Of a stretch of DNA of 8,841 bases, positions 1 to 6,361 are shown in pieces. The DNA is from Clostridiales bacterium DTU092. GTDB lineage: Bacteria; Bacillota; Clostridia; Caldicoprobacterales; Caldicoprobacteraceae. The translations under genes were made by a program, and so were the position numbers. The stretch spans positions 7,235 to 16,075 of the forward strand of contig LFTM01000141.1 of assembly GCA_001513505.1 (NCBI GenBank), in the 5' to 3' direction. The notes below the pieces were generated by a model, which did not search any database, had not been told where the DNA came from, and saw only the letters and a list, made by a program, of their open reading frames with translations. Numbering within the stretch: position 1 is the first letter of the stretch; the number at the start of each line of letters is the position of its first letter.

Positions 1-147
1 CTGCAGGCGGGAAACAGCCTCCCCGCGGCTGCCTACAGATAACAGCGGATATGCAGCCCACACCCGTCCTGAGGGTAGCAGTAAAACCGCAAATACTGCA
101 ACCATCATAAAACATAAAATTTTGTATTTACTCGTCTTATACATCAT
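1..147 (-). CDS. Secreted peptidoglycan-binding protein, N-terminal fragment (runs off the left edge)
   Basis: Reading the minus strand from ATG at 147, 49 codons are open to the window edge. Residues 3-9 are basic (YKTSKYK), 10-24 form a hydrophobic stretch, and V-W-A at 29-31 gives a good signal peptidase I site, so the protein is very likely exported. Immediately after comes LLSVGSRGEAVSRLQ (residues 35-49), the typical opening of a PG_binding_1 domain, which binds cell wall peptidoglycan. Such a domain next to a signal peptide is common in spore cortex-lytic enzymes (SleB type) and other wall hydrolases, but the catalytic part lies outside the window, so the enzyme type cannot be decided. 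A GAGGGTGGG ribosome binding site sits upstream; a second in-frame ATG at 144 is possible. A consensus promoter precedes it. Confidence 0.78.
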   Translation of the reverse strand, partial: MMYKTSKYKILCFMMVAVFAVLLLPSGRVWAAYPLLSVGSRGEAVSRLQ

Positions 148-186
148 TTTACCCACCCTCACAATAAGAAATATATGTTGGTTACT

Positions 187-216
187 ATTATAGGATGGGC
201 TTGCATTTACTGTCAA
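187..216 (-). promoter_or_regulatory. Consensus sigma-A promoter for the secreted peptidoglycan-binding protein
   Basis: On the minus strand, a perfect TTGACA (-35, plus-strand 211-216) and a perfect TATAAT (-10, 187-192) are separated by 18 bp. Transcription should begin near 180, leaving a leader of about 33 nt that carries the ribosome binding site at 151-160. Both hexamers match consensus exactly, so strong vegetative expression is likely unless a regulator intervenes. Confidence 0.85.
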
Positions 217-222
217 ATTAGT

Positions 223-266
223 AAATCTCCGTAATTTGTTTTGTTACAAATTTATTACGGAAATTT
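223..266. repeat. Inverted repeat just upstream of the 187-216 promoter
   Basis: Arms at 223-234 and 255-266 match at 11 of 12 positions (core TCCGTAA/TTACGGA). An inner TTTGT/ACAAA pair (235-239 and 246-250) closes a 6-nt loop; 251-254 is a bulge. It ends 7 bp upstream of the -35 box and also lies downstream of the kinase gene on the same strand. It could be a regulator site or a weak terminator for that gene; it lacks a proper U-tract in either direction. The rest of 148-439 shows no credible gene. Confidence 0.5.
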
Positions 267-358
267 TAAATATTTATTATTCATGCTCACTGATTCATAC
301 ACATACCAGTTCGTACCAAAGTGGTGTTTTAAAACTTTATTGATTTTTTCCCTTATCT

Positions 359-393
359 CGGGGACCTGTTCCAACTTTTTGGAAAACTCCCCG
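359..393. repeat. Imperfect hairpin downstream of the sugar kinase gene
   Basis: CGGGGA (359-364) pairs with TCCCCG (388-393), and TTCCAA (369-374) with TTGGAA (379-384), with an unequal internal loop between the two helices. It sits 47 bp past the kinase stop codon, where a terminator would be expected, but no U-run follows on the minus strand. It may be a 3' end stabiliser, a factor-dependent terminator or a chance structure. Confidence 0.4.
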
Positions 394-439
394 GCACAAA
401 AATCGGTAGCATTAACATCGAGAGTCACGATATCCCAAT

Positions 440-1372
440 CTATTCGATTTTTTCAATTTCAACCCGCGGCAGTATACTTTCAAACCCCTCGCGGGTACAG
501 AGCAGTGTTCCTTCCCTCATCACCGAGGCTGTTGCGGCAGCCATACCATAGCGTAACATTTCCTTTAAGCCAGTTCCTTCCTGTATGGCAACACAAAAGC
601 CTGCAACCATTGAATCGCCGGCACCTGCCGTTCCTTTAACTTCTACCTCAACGGGATGAGCATAGTAAGCTTCATTTTCATCCACTATAATAGCTCCCTG
701 GCTCCCCATTGACACTCCAACTATACTTACTCCTTTGTCCAGGAACGTACGGGCAGCATACACTATTTCCCCATGAGTGGCAAGTTTTTTCCCAGTGGCT
801 TTTTCCAGTTCATACAGATTGGGCTTAACCAAATAGGGGCCTGCTTCAAGCCCATTAAGCAGCAGCTCATCATCGGCATCAAGCACACATAAAACCTTAT
901 ATTTATTAGCCTGTTCAATTAAATCCCTGTAAATTGATACCGGTACCTTTTTAGGTGCACTTCCACTGAAGACCATCATCCGGCTTCCGGCAGCATATGT
1001 ATCAATCATATCCATCAGCTTTGCAAGGCATTCCGGCGGAACCGGATTACCGCTTTCGTTGACCTCGGTAACAACTCCTTTTGACATGTCAAATATCTTA
1101 AGATTAATCCGTACCTCTCCTTCTACGTCCACAAAATCATAGGGAATGCCCTTTGAATCCAGGAAATCCCTTATTATCTGACCTCTTTCGGTGTAGTTTA
1201 TACCTGTACAGAAGGCACTACCGCCCAATTGATGCAATACCACAGCAACATTAACTCCTTTTCCGGCAACATCCATTCTGCTGTCTTTTATCCTGTTCAA
1301 CCCCCCATAGGTAAATTGTTCCACGGTGACCATTCTGTCAATACAAGGATTGAGCGTCACAGTAGTTACCAT
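440..1372 (-). CDS. fruK: 1-phosphofructokinase-type sugar phosphate kinase (PfkB/ribokinase family)
   Basis: A 310-residue cytoplasmic kinase expected to phosphorylate fructose 1-phosphate to fructose 1,6-bisphosphate with ATP. Numbered from the chosen start: TLNPCIDR (6-13) is the FruK-type N-terminus; AGKGVN (36-41) is the substrate-binding glycine motif; R88 and N90 in VRINLKI are typical of FruK; VKPN lies at 182-185; GTAGAGD (247-253) forms the anion hole with the catalytic base D253. The open frame extends 9 codons further upstream, but GGAGG ends only 1 nt before the first of three consecutive ATGs. The third ATG (1372) has a 7-nt spacing and gives the family's usual length. No fructose PTS or regulator gene is adjacent, so tagatose-6-phosphate kinase (LacC) is an alternative. 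It follows the EF-G-like gene on the same strand, separated by a strong terminator. Confidence 0.86.
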   Translation of the reverse strand: MVTTVTLNPCIDRMVTVEQFTYGGLNRIKDSRMDVAGKGVNVAVVLHQLGGSAFCTGINYTERGQIIRDFLDSKGIPYDFVDVEGEVRINLKIFDMSKGVVTEVNESGNPVPPECLAKLMDMIDTYAAGSRMMVFSGSAPKKVPVSIYRDLIEQANKYKVLCVLDADDELLLNGLEAGPYLVKPNLYELEKATGKKLATHGEIVYAARTFLDKGVSIVGVSMGSQGAIIVDENEAYYAHPVEVEVKGTAGAGDSMVAGFCVAIQEGTGLKEMLRYGMAAATASVMREGTLLCTREGFESILPRVEIEKIE

Positions 1373-1417
1373 CATCATTCCTCCCGGTTTACACATCAAA
1401 TATTTATTTTTGCATTC

Positions 1418-1453
1418 AAAAAAACCGGGCTGCTATGTATTGAGCCCGGTTTT
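1418..1453 (-). terminator. Strong intrinsic terminator after the EF-G-like gene
   Basis: An 11-bp perfect stem (AAAACCGGGCT at 1421-1431 paired with 1443-1453) with an 11-nt loop is followed, on the minus strand, by a run of seven or more U residues (1424 down to 1418). It begins 13 nt after the stop codon of the EF-G-like gene. The A/T runs on both sides mean it could act weakly in the plus direction as well, although no plus-strand gene ends here. It stands between that gene and the kinase gene. Confidence 0.9.
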
Positions 1454-1466
1454 GTATGAGTCTCTA

Positions 1467-3542
1467 TTATTCTTCCTCTTGTCTGGCCTGTTCAACTACT
1501 TTTGCACTGATGTTGCCAGGCACTTCTTCATAACGCACATACGTCAGTTTAAAGCTTCCACGCGCCTGGGTCATGGAACGCAGATCGGTAGCATACCGGA
1601 ACATTTCAGCCAGGGGTACCTCGGCTTCAATTTTCTGAAGCCCGTTACCCAGGGGTGTCATACCCAGTATTCGACCACGTCTGCGATTCAAATCGCCCAT
1701 AACGTCGCCCATATATTCATCAGGTACTACTACTTCAGCTTTCATAATGGGCTCAAGCAATACAGGATTTGCCTGGTCAAGTTTTCTATACGCAAGAGAT
1801 GCTGCTACTTTAAATGCCATTTCGGAAGAGTCAACAGCATGATACGAACCGTCGTACAGGGTGGCTCTTATACCAACCATGGGATATCCAGCCAGTACGC
1901 CCTTTTCCATTGCCTCCAGCAAACCTTTCTCTACTGCGGGTATATACTGTCTGGGTACCACACCACCCACTATCTTGTCGACAAACTCAAATTTCTGTTC
2001 CGGATCCGGCAGCGGTTCAAATTCAATCCAAACATGCCCGTATTGTCCATGACCACCTGTCTGCTTCTTATGTCTTCCTTCAGCCTTGATAGATTTGCGG
2101 ATTGTTTCACGATAAGGTACTTTGGGTTCGCTAAACACCGCATTAACACCAAACTTATTCTTCAGACGGCTGGCTATAACATCAAGATGTACCTCCCCTA
2201 TACCGGATATAATGGTTTGTCCGGTCTCAACATTCGGTTCCACGGTAAAGGTAGGATCTTCCTCCATAAGCCTATTCAAGCCGGTAAATACCTTTTCTTC
2301 CTCGCCTTCTTTTTCAGCAGCAACTGCCATGGATATGGAAGGTTCGGGGAATTCTATGCCCTCATATTTAACAGGTGACGCCGGATCACACAGCGTATCG
2401 CCGGTAACGGTGTTTTGAAGCTTGGCCATAGCACCTATATCACCGGCAGTAAGTTTGTCAACCTGTATCTGTTTTTTACCTCTTAATACATAGATGGAAC
2501 CGGTTTTTTCGTTCCTTTCCTTGTTGGCATTGTATATGCTCATCCCGCTCGTAAGCTCTCCGGTCATGACTTTGAATATTGAAAGCTTACCTACGAAGGG
2601 ATCAACCACTGTCTTAAAGACAAAAGCTGAGAAAGGAAGCGATGAGTCAACCTTATATTCGCCTTCTTCACCGGTCTTTGGATTGGTTCCCGGTACTGCC
2701 GGACGGTCGCTGGGTGCAGGCATATAATCTATAATACTGTCCATTAACAGCCCAATCCCGGCATTTTCCGTGGCAGAACCATACAGAACCGGAACTACGT
2801 CGCCCTCTGCAATACCTGCACGCAGAGCTTCACGGATTTCCTGATCTGTAAGCTCTTCGCCTTCAAAATACTTTTCCATAAGTTCTTCGCTGGTCTCAGC
2901 TGCAGCTTCAATCAACCGGGTCCGTATAGATTCTACGGTGTCCGCTAAATCATCAGGAATGGAGATCTCCTGTGGTTCCTTCCCGGTAAAATCCCAGGCC
3001 TTCATATTAACCACGTCTACAACTCCGGTAAAACGGTTTCCATTCATTATGGGTACCTGCAGCGGAGTTATAGCTGTTCCGTACTTGCCTTCCAGTTCCT
3101 CTAATACCTTCTCGTAATTGACATTTTCTCTGTCCATCTGGTTAACGAAAATCATTTTTGGGACATGGTATTCCTTACAATAGTCCCATGCTTTTTCCGT
3201 GCCAACACTAAGGCCTGATACCGCGCCGACTACAATGACGGCTCCATCCACCACCCTCAACGACTGAACCATCTCCCCGACGAAATCAAAAAATCCTGGT
3301 ACATCTATTATGTTAATTTTATGTTTATTCCACTCCAGTGGCGCTATTGCAGCACTGATGGATATATTTCTTTTTATTTCTTCGGGATCATAATCGGTGG
3401 TGGTTGTGCCATCTTCAACTCGTCCAAAGCGATCAATTGCTTTAGCATTGAAAAGCATGGCTTCAGTTAAAGTGGTTTTTCCTTCTCCGCCATGGCCTAT
3501 TATTCCAATGTTGCGGATGTTCTGTGTTACAAAGTTGTTCAT
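1467..3542 (-). CDS. fusA2: Elongation factor G-like translational GTPase (EF-G-2/FusA2 type)
   Basis: A 691-residue protein with full EF-G domain order: GTPase domain about 1-280, domain II about 300-390, III about 397-475, IV about 476-595 (GGHGQYGHV at 496-504), V about 596-680 (MGDVMGDLNRRRGRILGM at 611-628). The G motifs differ from housekeeping EF-G: P-loop GHGGEGKT (16-23) instead of AHIDAGKT; RNISI (58-62) instead of RGITI in switch I; DVPGFF (80-85) instead of DTPGHV, so the usual catalytic His is Phe84; NQMD (134-137) instead of NKMD. GTTTTDY (45-51) is a hallmark of the EF-G-2 branch, which includes Thermus EF-G-2 and mycobacterial FusA2. Its role in translation is less certain than that of EF-G and some members are dispensable paralogues. 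AGGGGG lies 7 nt before the ATG. No ribosomal protein or EF-Tu genes adjoin it, unlike housekeeping fusA. Confidence 0.93.
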   Translation of the reverse strand: MNNFVTQNIRNIGIIGHGGEGKTTLTEAMLFNAKAIDRFGRVEDGTTTTDYDPEEIKRNISISAAIAPLEWNKHKINIIDVPGFFDFVGEMVQSLRVVDGAVIVVGAVSGLSVGTEKAWDYCKEYHVPKMIFVNQMDRENVNYEKVLEELEGKYGTAITPLQVPIMNGNRFTGVVDVVNMKAWDFTGKEPQEISIPDDLADTVESIRTRLIEAAAETSEELMEKYFEGEELTDQEIREALRAGIAEGDVVPVLYGSATENAGIGLLMDSIIDYMPAPSDRPAVPGTNPKTGEEGEYKVDSSLPFSAFVFKTVVDPFVGKLSIFKVMTGELTSGMSIYNANKERNEKTGSIYVLRGKKQIQVDKLTAGDIGAMAKLQNTVTGDTLCDPASPVKYEGIEFPEPSISMAVAAEKEGEEEKVFTGLNRLMEEDPTFTVEPNVETGQTIISGIGEVHLDVIASRLKNKFGVNAVFSEPKVPYRETIRKSIKAEGRHKKQTGGHGQYGHVWIEFEPLPDPEQKFEFVDKIVGGVVPRQYIPAVEKGLLEAMEKGVLAGYPMVGIRATLYDGSYHAVDSSEMAFKVAASLAYRKLDQANPVLLEPIMKAEVVVPDEYMGDVMGDLNRRRGRILGMTPLGNGLQKIEAEVPLAEMFRYATDLRSMTQARGSFKLTYVRYEEVPGNISAKVVEQARQEEE

Positions 3543-3570
3543 CTACATTCCCCCTTATTAATTTGGTACA

Positions 3571-3598
3571 ACACTACTTGATTATGGCACACTACTTG
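3571..3598. repeat. 10-bp direct repeat in the leader of the EF-G-like gene
   Basis: ACACTACTTG occurs exactly at 3571-3580 and again at 3589-3598, an 18-bp period. Both copies lie between the predicted transcription start (about 3645) and the ATG at 3542, on the leader strand as CAAGTAGTGT. This is a plausible DNA or RNA binding-site pair but has no known match that I recognise. Confidence 0.6.
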
Positions 3599-3651
3599 AG
3601 AAAAAAGACATATACGTAATATTTCTGCGGCAACAGGCAATTTCCCTTTAT

Positions 3652-3680
3652 ATTGTAGCATACTTTTAATTAAAACTTAA
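3652..3680 (-). promoter_or_regulatory. Extended -10 promoter for the EF-G-like gene
   Basis: On the minus strand, TACAAT (plus-strand 3652-3657) is preceded directly by TGC, the extended -10 element TGn. The 17-bp-spaced -35 is a weak TTAAGT (3675-3680). Predicted transcription start is near 3645, leaving a leader of about 100 nt. Confidence 0.6.
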
Positions 3681-3738
3681 TATAGTTTATAAAATAAATG
3701 TAATAATTTTATATTTTTGTTGGACTAATCTTGTTATA

Positions 3739-3791
3739 TGAAGAATATTATTCCAGCCTTTGGAGCTCCAAGGCTTTCATAATATTCTTCA
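3739..3791. repeat. 53-bp near-perfect palindrome
   Basis: Outer arms of 13 bp (3739-3751 and 3779-3791) are perfectly complementary. After a 3x3 internal loop (3752-3754/3776-3778) come AGCC/GGCT (3755-3758 and 3772-3775) and the self-complementary TTGGAGCTCCAA (3760-3771), with a single bulged T at 3759. No U-run follows in either direction, so it is not a standard intrinsic terminator. It lies between the two divergent transcription units. Confidence 0.75.
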
Positions 3792-3834
3792 CATAATGCT
3801 CATTGGTAACAGTATAACCGAGTACAGTGTATTT

Positions 3835-3997
3835 GCAGAACACTATTCCAATCACTTAAGTTCAAGGCTAAGAACCTGTAAAACTCGCTCCAGGCCTCCA
3901 CCAAAACTCGCTTACGCTCAGACATTGGTTCCGGCTGTCTTCCGCTTCGTTAACAGGTCCTAAGCCTTTTCACAAGGTGATTTCCATAGTATTCTGC
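3835..3997. repeat. Long imperfect inverted repeat with 73-nt loop (possible structured RNA or small repeat element)
   Basis: Arms at 3835-3879 and 3953-3997 are both 45 nt and align without gaps at 32 of 45 positions. The inner 16 bp (3864-3879 with 3953-3968) match at 14 of 16, and the outer GCAGAA/TTCTGC ends match perfectly. The loop (3880-3952) is GC-richer than the flanks and contains AAAACTCGCT twice (3880-3889 and 3903-3912). The equal arm lengths and interrupted pairing resemble a structured RNA or a miniature inverted-repeat element. No protein is supported here. Confidence 0.6.
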
Positions 3998-4074
3998 GCA
4001 CATACTTTCATAAGATACTTCTGAAAGTCTGTATCCTCCAAAAACACATTATGTACCATTTTTTGCTGCCATCC

Positions 4075-4103
4075 TTGACTTTTAAGATAATTAAAGATAC
4101 AAT
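4075..4103 (+). promoter_or_regulatory. Sigma-A promoter for the aromatic amino acid operon
   Basis: TTGACT (4075-4080), a 17-bp spacer, and TACAAT (4098-4103): each hexamer has one departure from consensus. Start of transcription is expected near 4110, giving a leader of about 60 nt before aroB. Confidence 0.8.
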
Positions 4104-4124
4104 TTTCTAAATATAATACTCATT

Positions 4125-4164
4125 GGTCCGATAAAACCGGACTCTTTGCCGTATTCTACGGAGG
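4125..4164 (+). promoter_or_regulatory. Two small hairpins in the aroB leader, the second overlapping the ribosome binding site
   Basis: GGTCCG (4125-4130) can pair with CGGACT (4138-4143, one G-U pair) around a 7-nt loop. CCGTA (4149-4153) can pair with TACGG (4157-4161) around a 3-nt loop. The second helix includes the first two G residues of the GGAGG (4160-4164) that serves the ATG at 4171. This might moderate translation initiation; the helices are short. Confidence 0.4.
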
Positions 4165-4170
4165 TTAGTC

Positions 4171-5244
4171 ATGAAATCCATTACTGTCAACCTGAAAAAC
4201 AAATCATACCCCATATACATTGCCTCTGAAGGATGGGAAGAGTTACCCCAGGCCATTGAAGGAAAAATCAGAGGCAAAAAAGTGCTGGTAGTATGCGATG
4301 AAAACATACTGCCCCTTTATTATAATTCCGTAAAATCCGTTCTTATATCCATGGGGTACCAGACAGATGTTGCCGTAATACCTCCAGGCGAAGCAAGCAA
4401 GAGCTTTGACCGGGCACAGAGACTGTACACAAAAGCCCTGGAAACGGGATTGGATCGCTCATCATCCATCATTGCCCTGGGCGGCGGTGTAACAGGAGAT
4501 CTGGCCGGTTTTATAGCAGCAACATACATGCGGGGTATTGGGTTGATCCAGATTCCGACGTCACTTCTGGCACAGGTAGACAGCAGTATAGGTGGAAAGG
4601 TAGCCATAAACCATCCTCTCGCAAAAAATATAATAGGTGCATTCTATCAGCCCAACATGGTATTTATCGATCCCCATACCCTTATCTCCCTTCCACTCAG
4701 AGAATTTGCAACGGGTATGGCTGAACTCATCAAACACGCCTTTATAGCCGATCAGGATTTTATTAGCTGGCTGGAGGATAAAATGGAAGCGCTTATTTCC
4801 AGGGATATACAAACTTTATCCGATGCTCTTTATCGTTCCTGCCAGATCAAGGTGTCCGTAGTTGAACAGGATGAAAAAGAAACAGGTCTCAGAATGATAC
4901 TCAACTTCGGACACACCATTGGTCATGCTATCGAGGCAGCCACCGGCTATTCAAAATACACCCATGGAGAAGCTGTAGCAATGGGTATGGTATACGAATC
5001 CAAAATTGCCATGAACATGGGGCTGATAAGCCAGGACTATATTGATCGGCTGGTATGTATACTTAAAAAGGCAAACCTGCCAACCCAGCTTGATACTCCG
5101 GAATGGGATCCGATAATCGACAGGATGGCTTATGACAAAAAGAACATGGATCAGCGTATCGTACTGGTATTGCCCACCAGATACGGCAAAGTTGAAGTAT
5201 TTAAGGATTTGAATCCGGATCAGATTAAACGGCTACTGAAATAA
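4171..5244 (+). CDS. aroB: 3-dehydroquinate synthase
   Basis: A 357-residue cytoplasmic enzyme that converts DAHP to 3-dehydroquinate, the second shikimate step, using NAD and a divalent metal. Visible signatures: the nucleotide loop GGGVTGD (104-110), PTSLLAQVDSSIGGK (129-143), and the three expected metal ligands E185 (in GMAELIKH), H248 (in NFGHTIGH) and H265 (in HGEAVA). Length is normal for single-function AroB and no residue of these motifs is missing. GGAGG ends 6 nt before the ATG. It is the first gene of the plus-strand operon, driven by the promoter at 4075-4103, with 22 nt to the next gene. Confidence 0.97.
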   Translation: MKSITVNLKNKSYPIYIASEGWEELPQAIEGKIRGKKVLVVCDENILPLYYNSVKSVLISMGYQTDVAVIPPGEASKSFDRAQRLYTKALETGLDRSSSIIALGGGVTGDLAGFIAATYMRGIGLIQIPTSLLAQVDSSIGGKVAINHPLAKNIIGAFYQPNMVFIDPHTLISLPLREFATGMAELIKHAFIADQDFISWLEDKMEALISRDIQTLSDALYRSCQIKVSVVEQDEKETGLRMILNFGHTIGHAIEAATGYSKYTHGEAVAMGMVYESKIAMNMGLISQDYIDRLVCILKKANLPTQLDTPEWDPIIDRMAYDKKNMDQRIVLVLPTRYGKVEVFKDLNPDQIKRLLK

Positions 5245-5266
5245 ACAGAAGGAGGAATATCGACTC

Positions 5267-6352
5267 ATGGTTAAACACCGAAAAACCATTGAAAACCTGG
5301 AGCCATACAGACCAGGAAAACCTATAAGCGAAGTTCAACGGGAACTGGGGCTTACCGATGTGGTTAAGCTTGCTTCCAACGAGAACCCGCTTGGCTGTTC
5401 ACCTAAGGCGGTAGAAGCAATCATTGAATGGACAAAAGGTGTTGCCCTTTATCCCGACGGAAACTGTACCGAGCTCAGAAATGCCCTGGCTTCCAAATTT
5501 AATCTTAAGCCTTCACAGTTTCTGTTCGGTGCAGGAACAGATCAGATTTTAGAGATAATAGCACAGACCTTCATCAACCCGGGAGATCAGACCATTACGG
5601 GCTGGCCTTCCTTCTCAAGATACGAGGCTGTAACCCGTATTATGGATGGAACAATCGTTAAAGTTCCTTTAACTGACGATTATCGTCTTGATCTAGACGC
5701 TTTTCTGGACAACATAAATGATAACACCCGCATCATATGGGTGTGTAACCCCAATAATCCCACCGGTACAATTATTACAGAACAGGAGCAAAGGGAGTTT
5801 TTGAAGAGGATTCCGGACAACATACTTGTAGTACTGGACGAGGCATACTATGAATATGTGCAGAATCCGGATTATCCCAAAAGTGTTGAATTGCTTAACG
5901 AATATGACAATATAATAATACTCCGGACTTTTTCCAAAATATACGGACTGGCCGGACTACGAATAGGTTATGCTATATCCAACGAAAATACTATTGAATA
6001 CCTCAACAGGGTGCGGGGTCCGTTCAATGCAAATGCTGCTGCACAGGTTGCTGCTCTGGCTGCGTTAAATGATCAGGATTTTGTCCGGGACAGCATAAAA
6101 GTCAACCAGGAGGGTAAACAATACTTATACAAAGCCTTTGAGGATATGGGTCTGGAATACATCCCGGCCTACGGTAATTTTGTCATGGTAGATGTGGGTA
6201 AAGACAGTGTGCAGGTATTTAAAGATCTGCTCCACAAAGGTGTAATTGTAAGGTCAGGAGACATCTTCAATATGGATAACTGGCTCAGAATAACCATCGG
6301 AACGCCGGAACAGAACACAGCACTGATAAATGCCTTAAAATCTGTGTTATAG
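5267..6352 (+). CDS. hisC: HisC-type histidinol-phosphate/aromatic aminotransferase
   Basis: A 361-residue PLP-dependent aminotransferase of fold type I, HisC subfamily. Seen in order: SNENPLG (37-43), YPDG (62-65), GAGTDQ (88-93, phosphate cup), CNPNNPTG (160-167), DEAYYEY (191-197), SKIYGLAGLRIGY (223-235) with Schiff-base K224 and phosphate-binding R232, and R341 in LRITIGT for the substrate carboxylate. HisC proteins use histidinol phosphate, but several, including that of Bacillus subtilis, also transaminate phenylalanine and tyrosine precursors. Here the gene lies between aroB and the DAHP synthase gene with no his genes in sight, so a role in the last step of Phe/Tyr synthesis is inferred. 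AAGGAGG precedes the ATG by 11 nt. Substrate preference cannot be settled from sequence. Confidence 0.92.
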   Translation: MVKHRKTIENLEPYRPGKPISEVQRELGLTDVVKLASNENPLGCSPKAVEAIIEWTKGVALYPDGNCTELRNALASKFNLKPSQFLFGAGTDQILEIIAQTFINPGDQTITGWPSFSRYEAVTRIMDGTIVKVPLTDDYRLDLDAFLDNINDNTRIIWVCNPNNPTGTIITEQEQREFLKRIPDNILVVLDEAYYEYVQNPDYPKSVELLNEYDNIIILRTFSKIYGLAGLRIGYAISNENTIEYLNRVRGPFNANAAAQVAALAALNDQDFVRDSIKVNQEGKQYLYKAFEDMGLEYIPAYGNFVMVDVGKDSVQVFKDLLHKGVIVRSGDIFNMDNWLRITIGTPEQNTALINALKSVL

Positions 6353-6361
6353 AACTACTTT

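Larger units (their letters stand above)
3793..4127. repeat. Direct repeat pair ATAATRCTCATTGGT, 320 bp apart
   Basis: Copy 1 is 3793-3807 and copy 2 is 4113-4127; they match at 14 of 15 positions, and a TTCT lies at the same offset upstream of both. Copy 2 sits at the predicted transcription start of the aromatic operon; copy 1 abuts the 53-bp palindrome. The pair could be a target-site-like duplication, a partial duplication of the promoter region, or two binding sites. Confidence 0.6.

Noticed and set aside
241..639. A 132-codon plus-strand frame
   Set aside because: It spans the intergenic region and the end of the kinase gene in antisense; the product is low-complexity-like with no recognisable domain and no credible ribosome binding site.
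1326..2378. A 350-codon open frame on the plus strand
   Set aside because: It lies antisense to the well-supported EF-G-like gene and the kinase start, has no family motifs and no ribosome binding site; it is a by-product of codon usage in the real gene.
3571..3598. Start of a CRISPR array
   Set aside because: Only two 10-bp copies with an 8-bp gap occur, far too short for CRISPR repeats and spacers, and no cas genes are present.
3760..3963. A 67-codon plus-strand frame in the large intergenic region
   Set aside because: It runs through the palindrome and most of the inverted repeat, lacks a ribosome binding site and is rich in Arg/Pro/Ser as expected from translating a structured repeat.
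3543..4170. T-box, trp/tyr riboswitch or other known leader ahead of aroB
   Set aside because: The T-box sequence and an intrinsic terminator-antiterminator pair are both missing, and the predicted aroB leader is only about 60 nt long.
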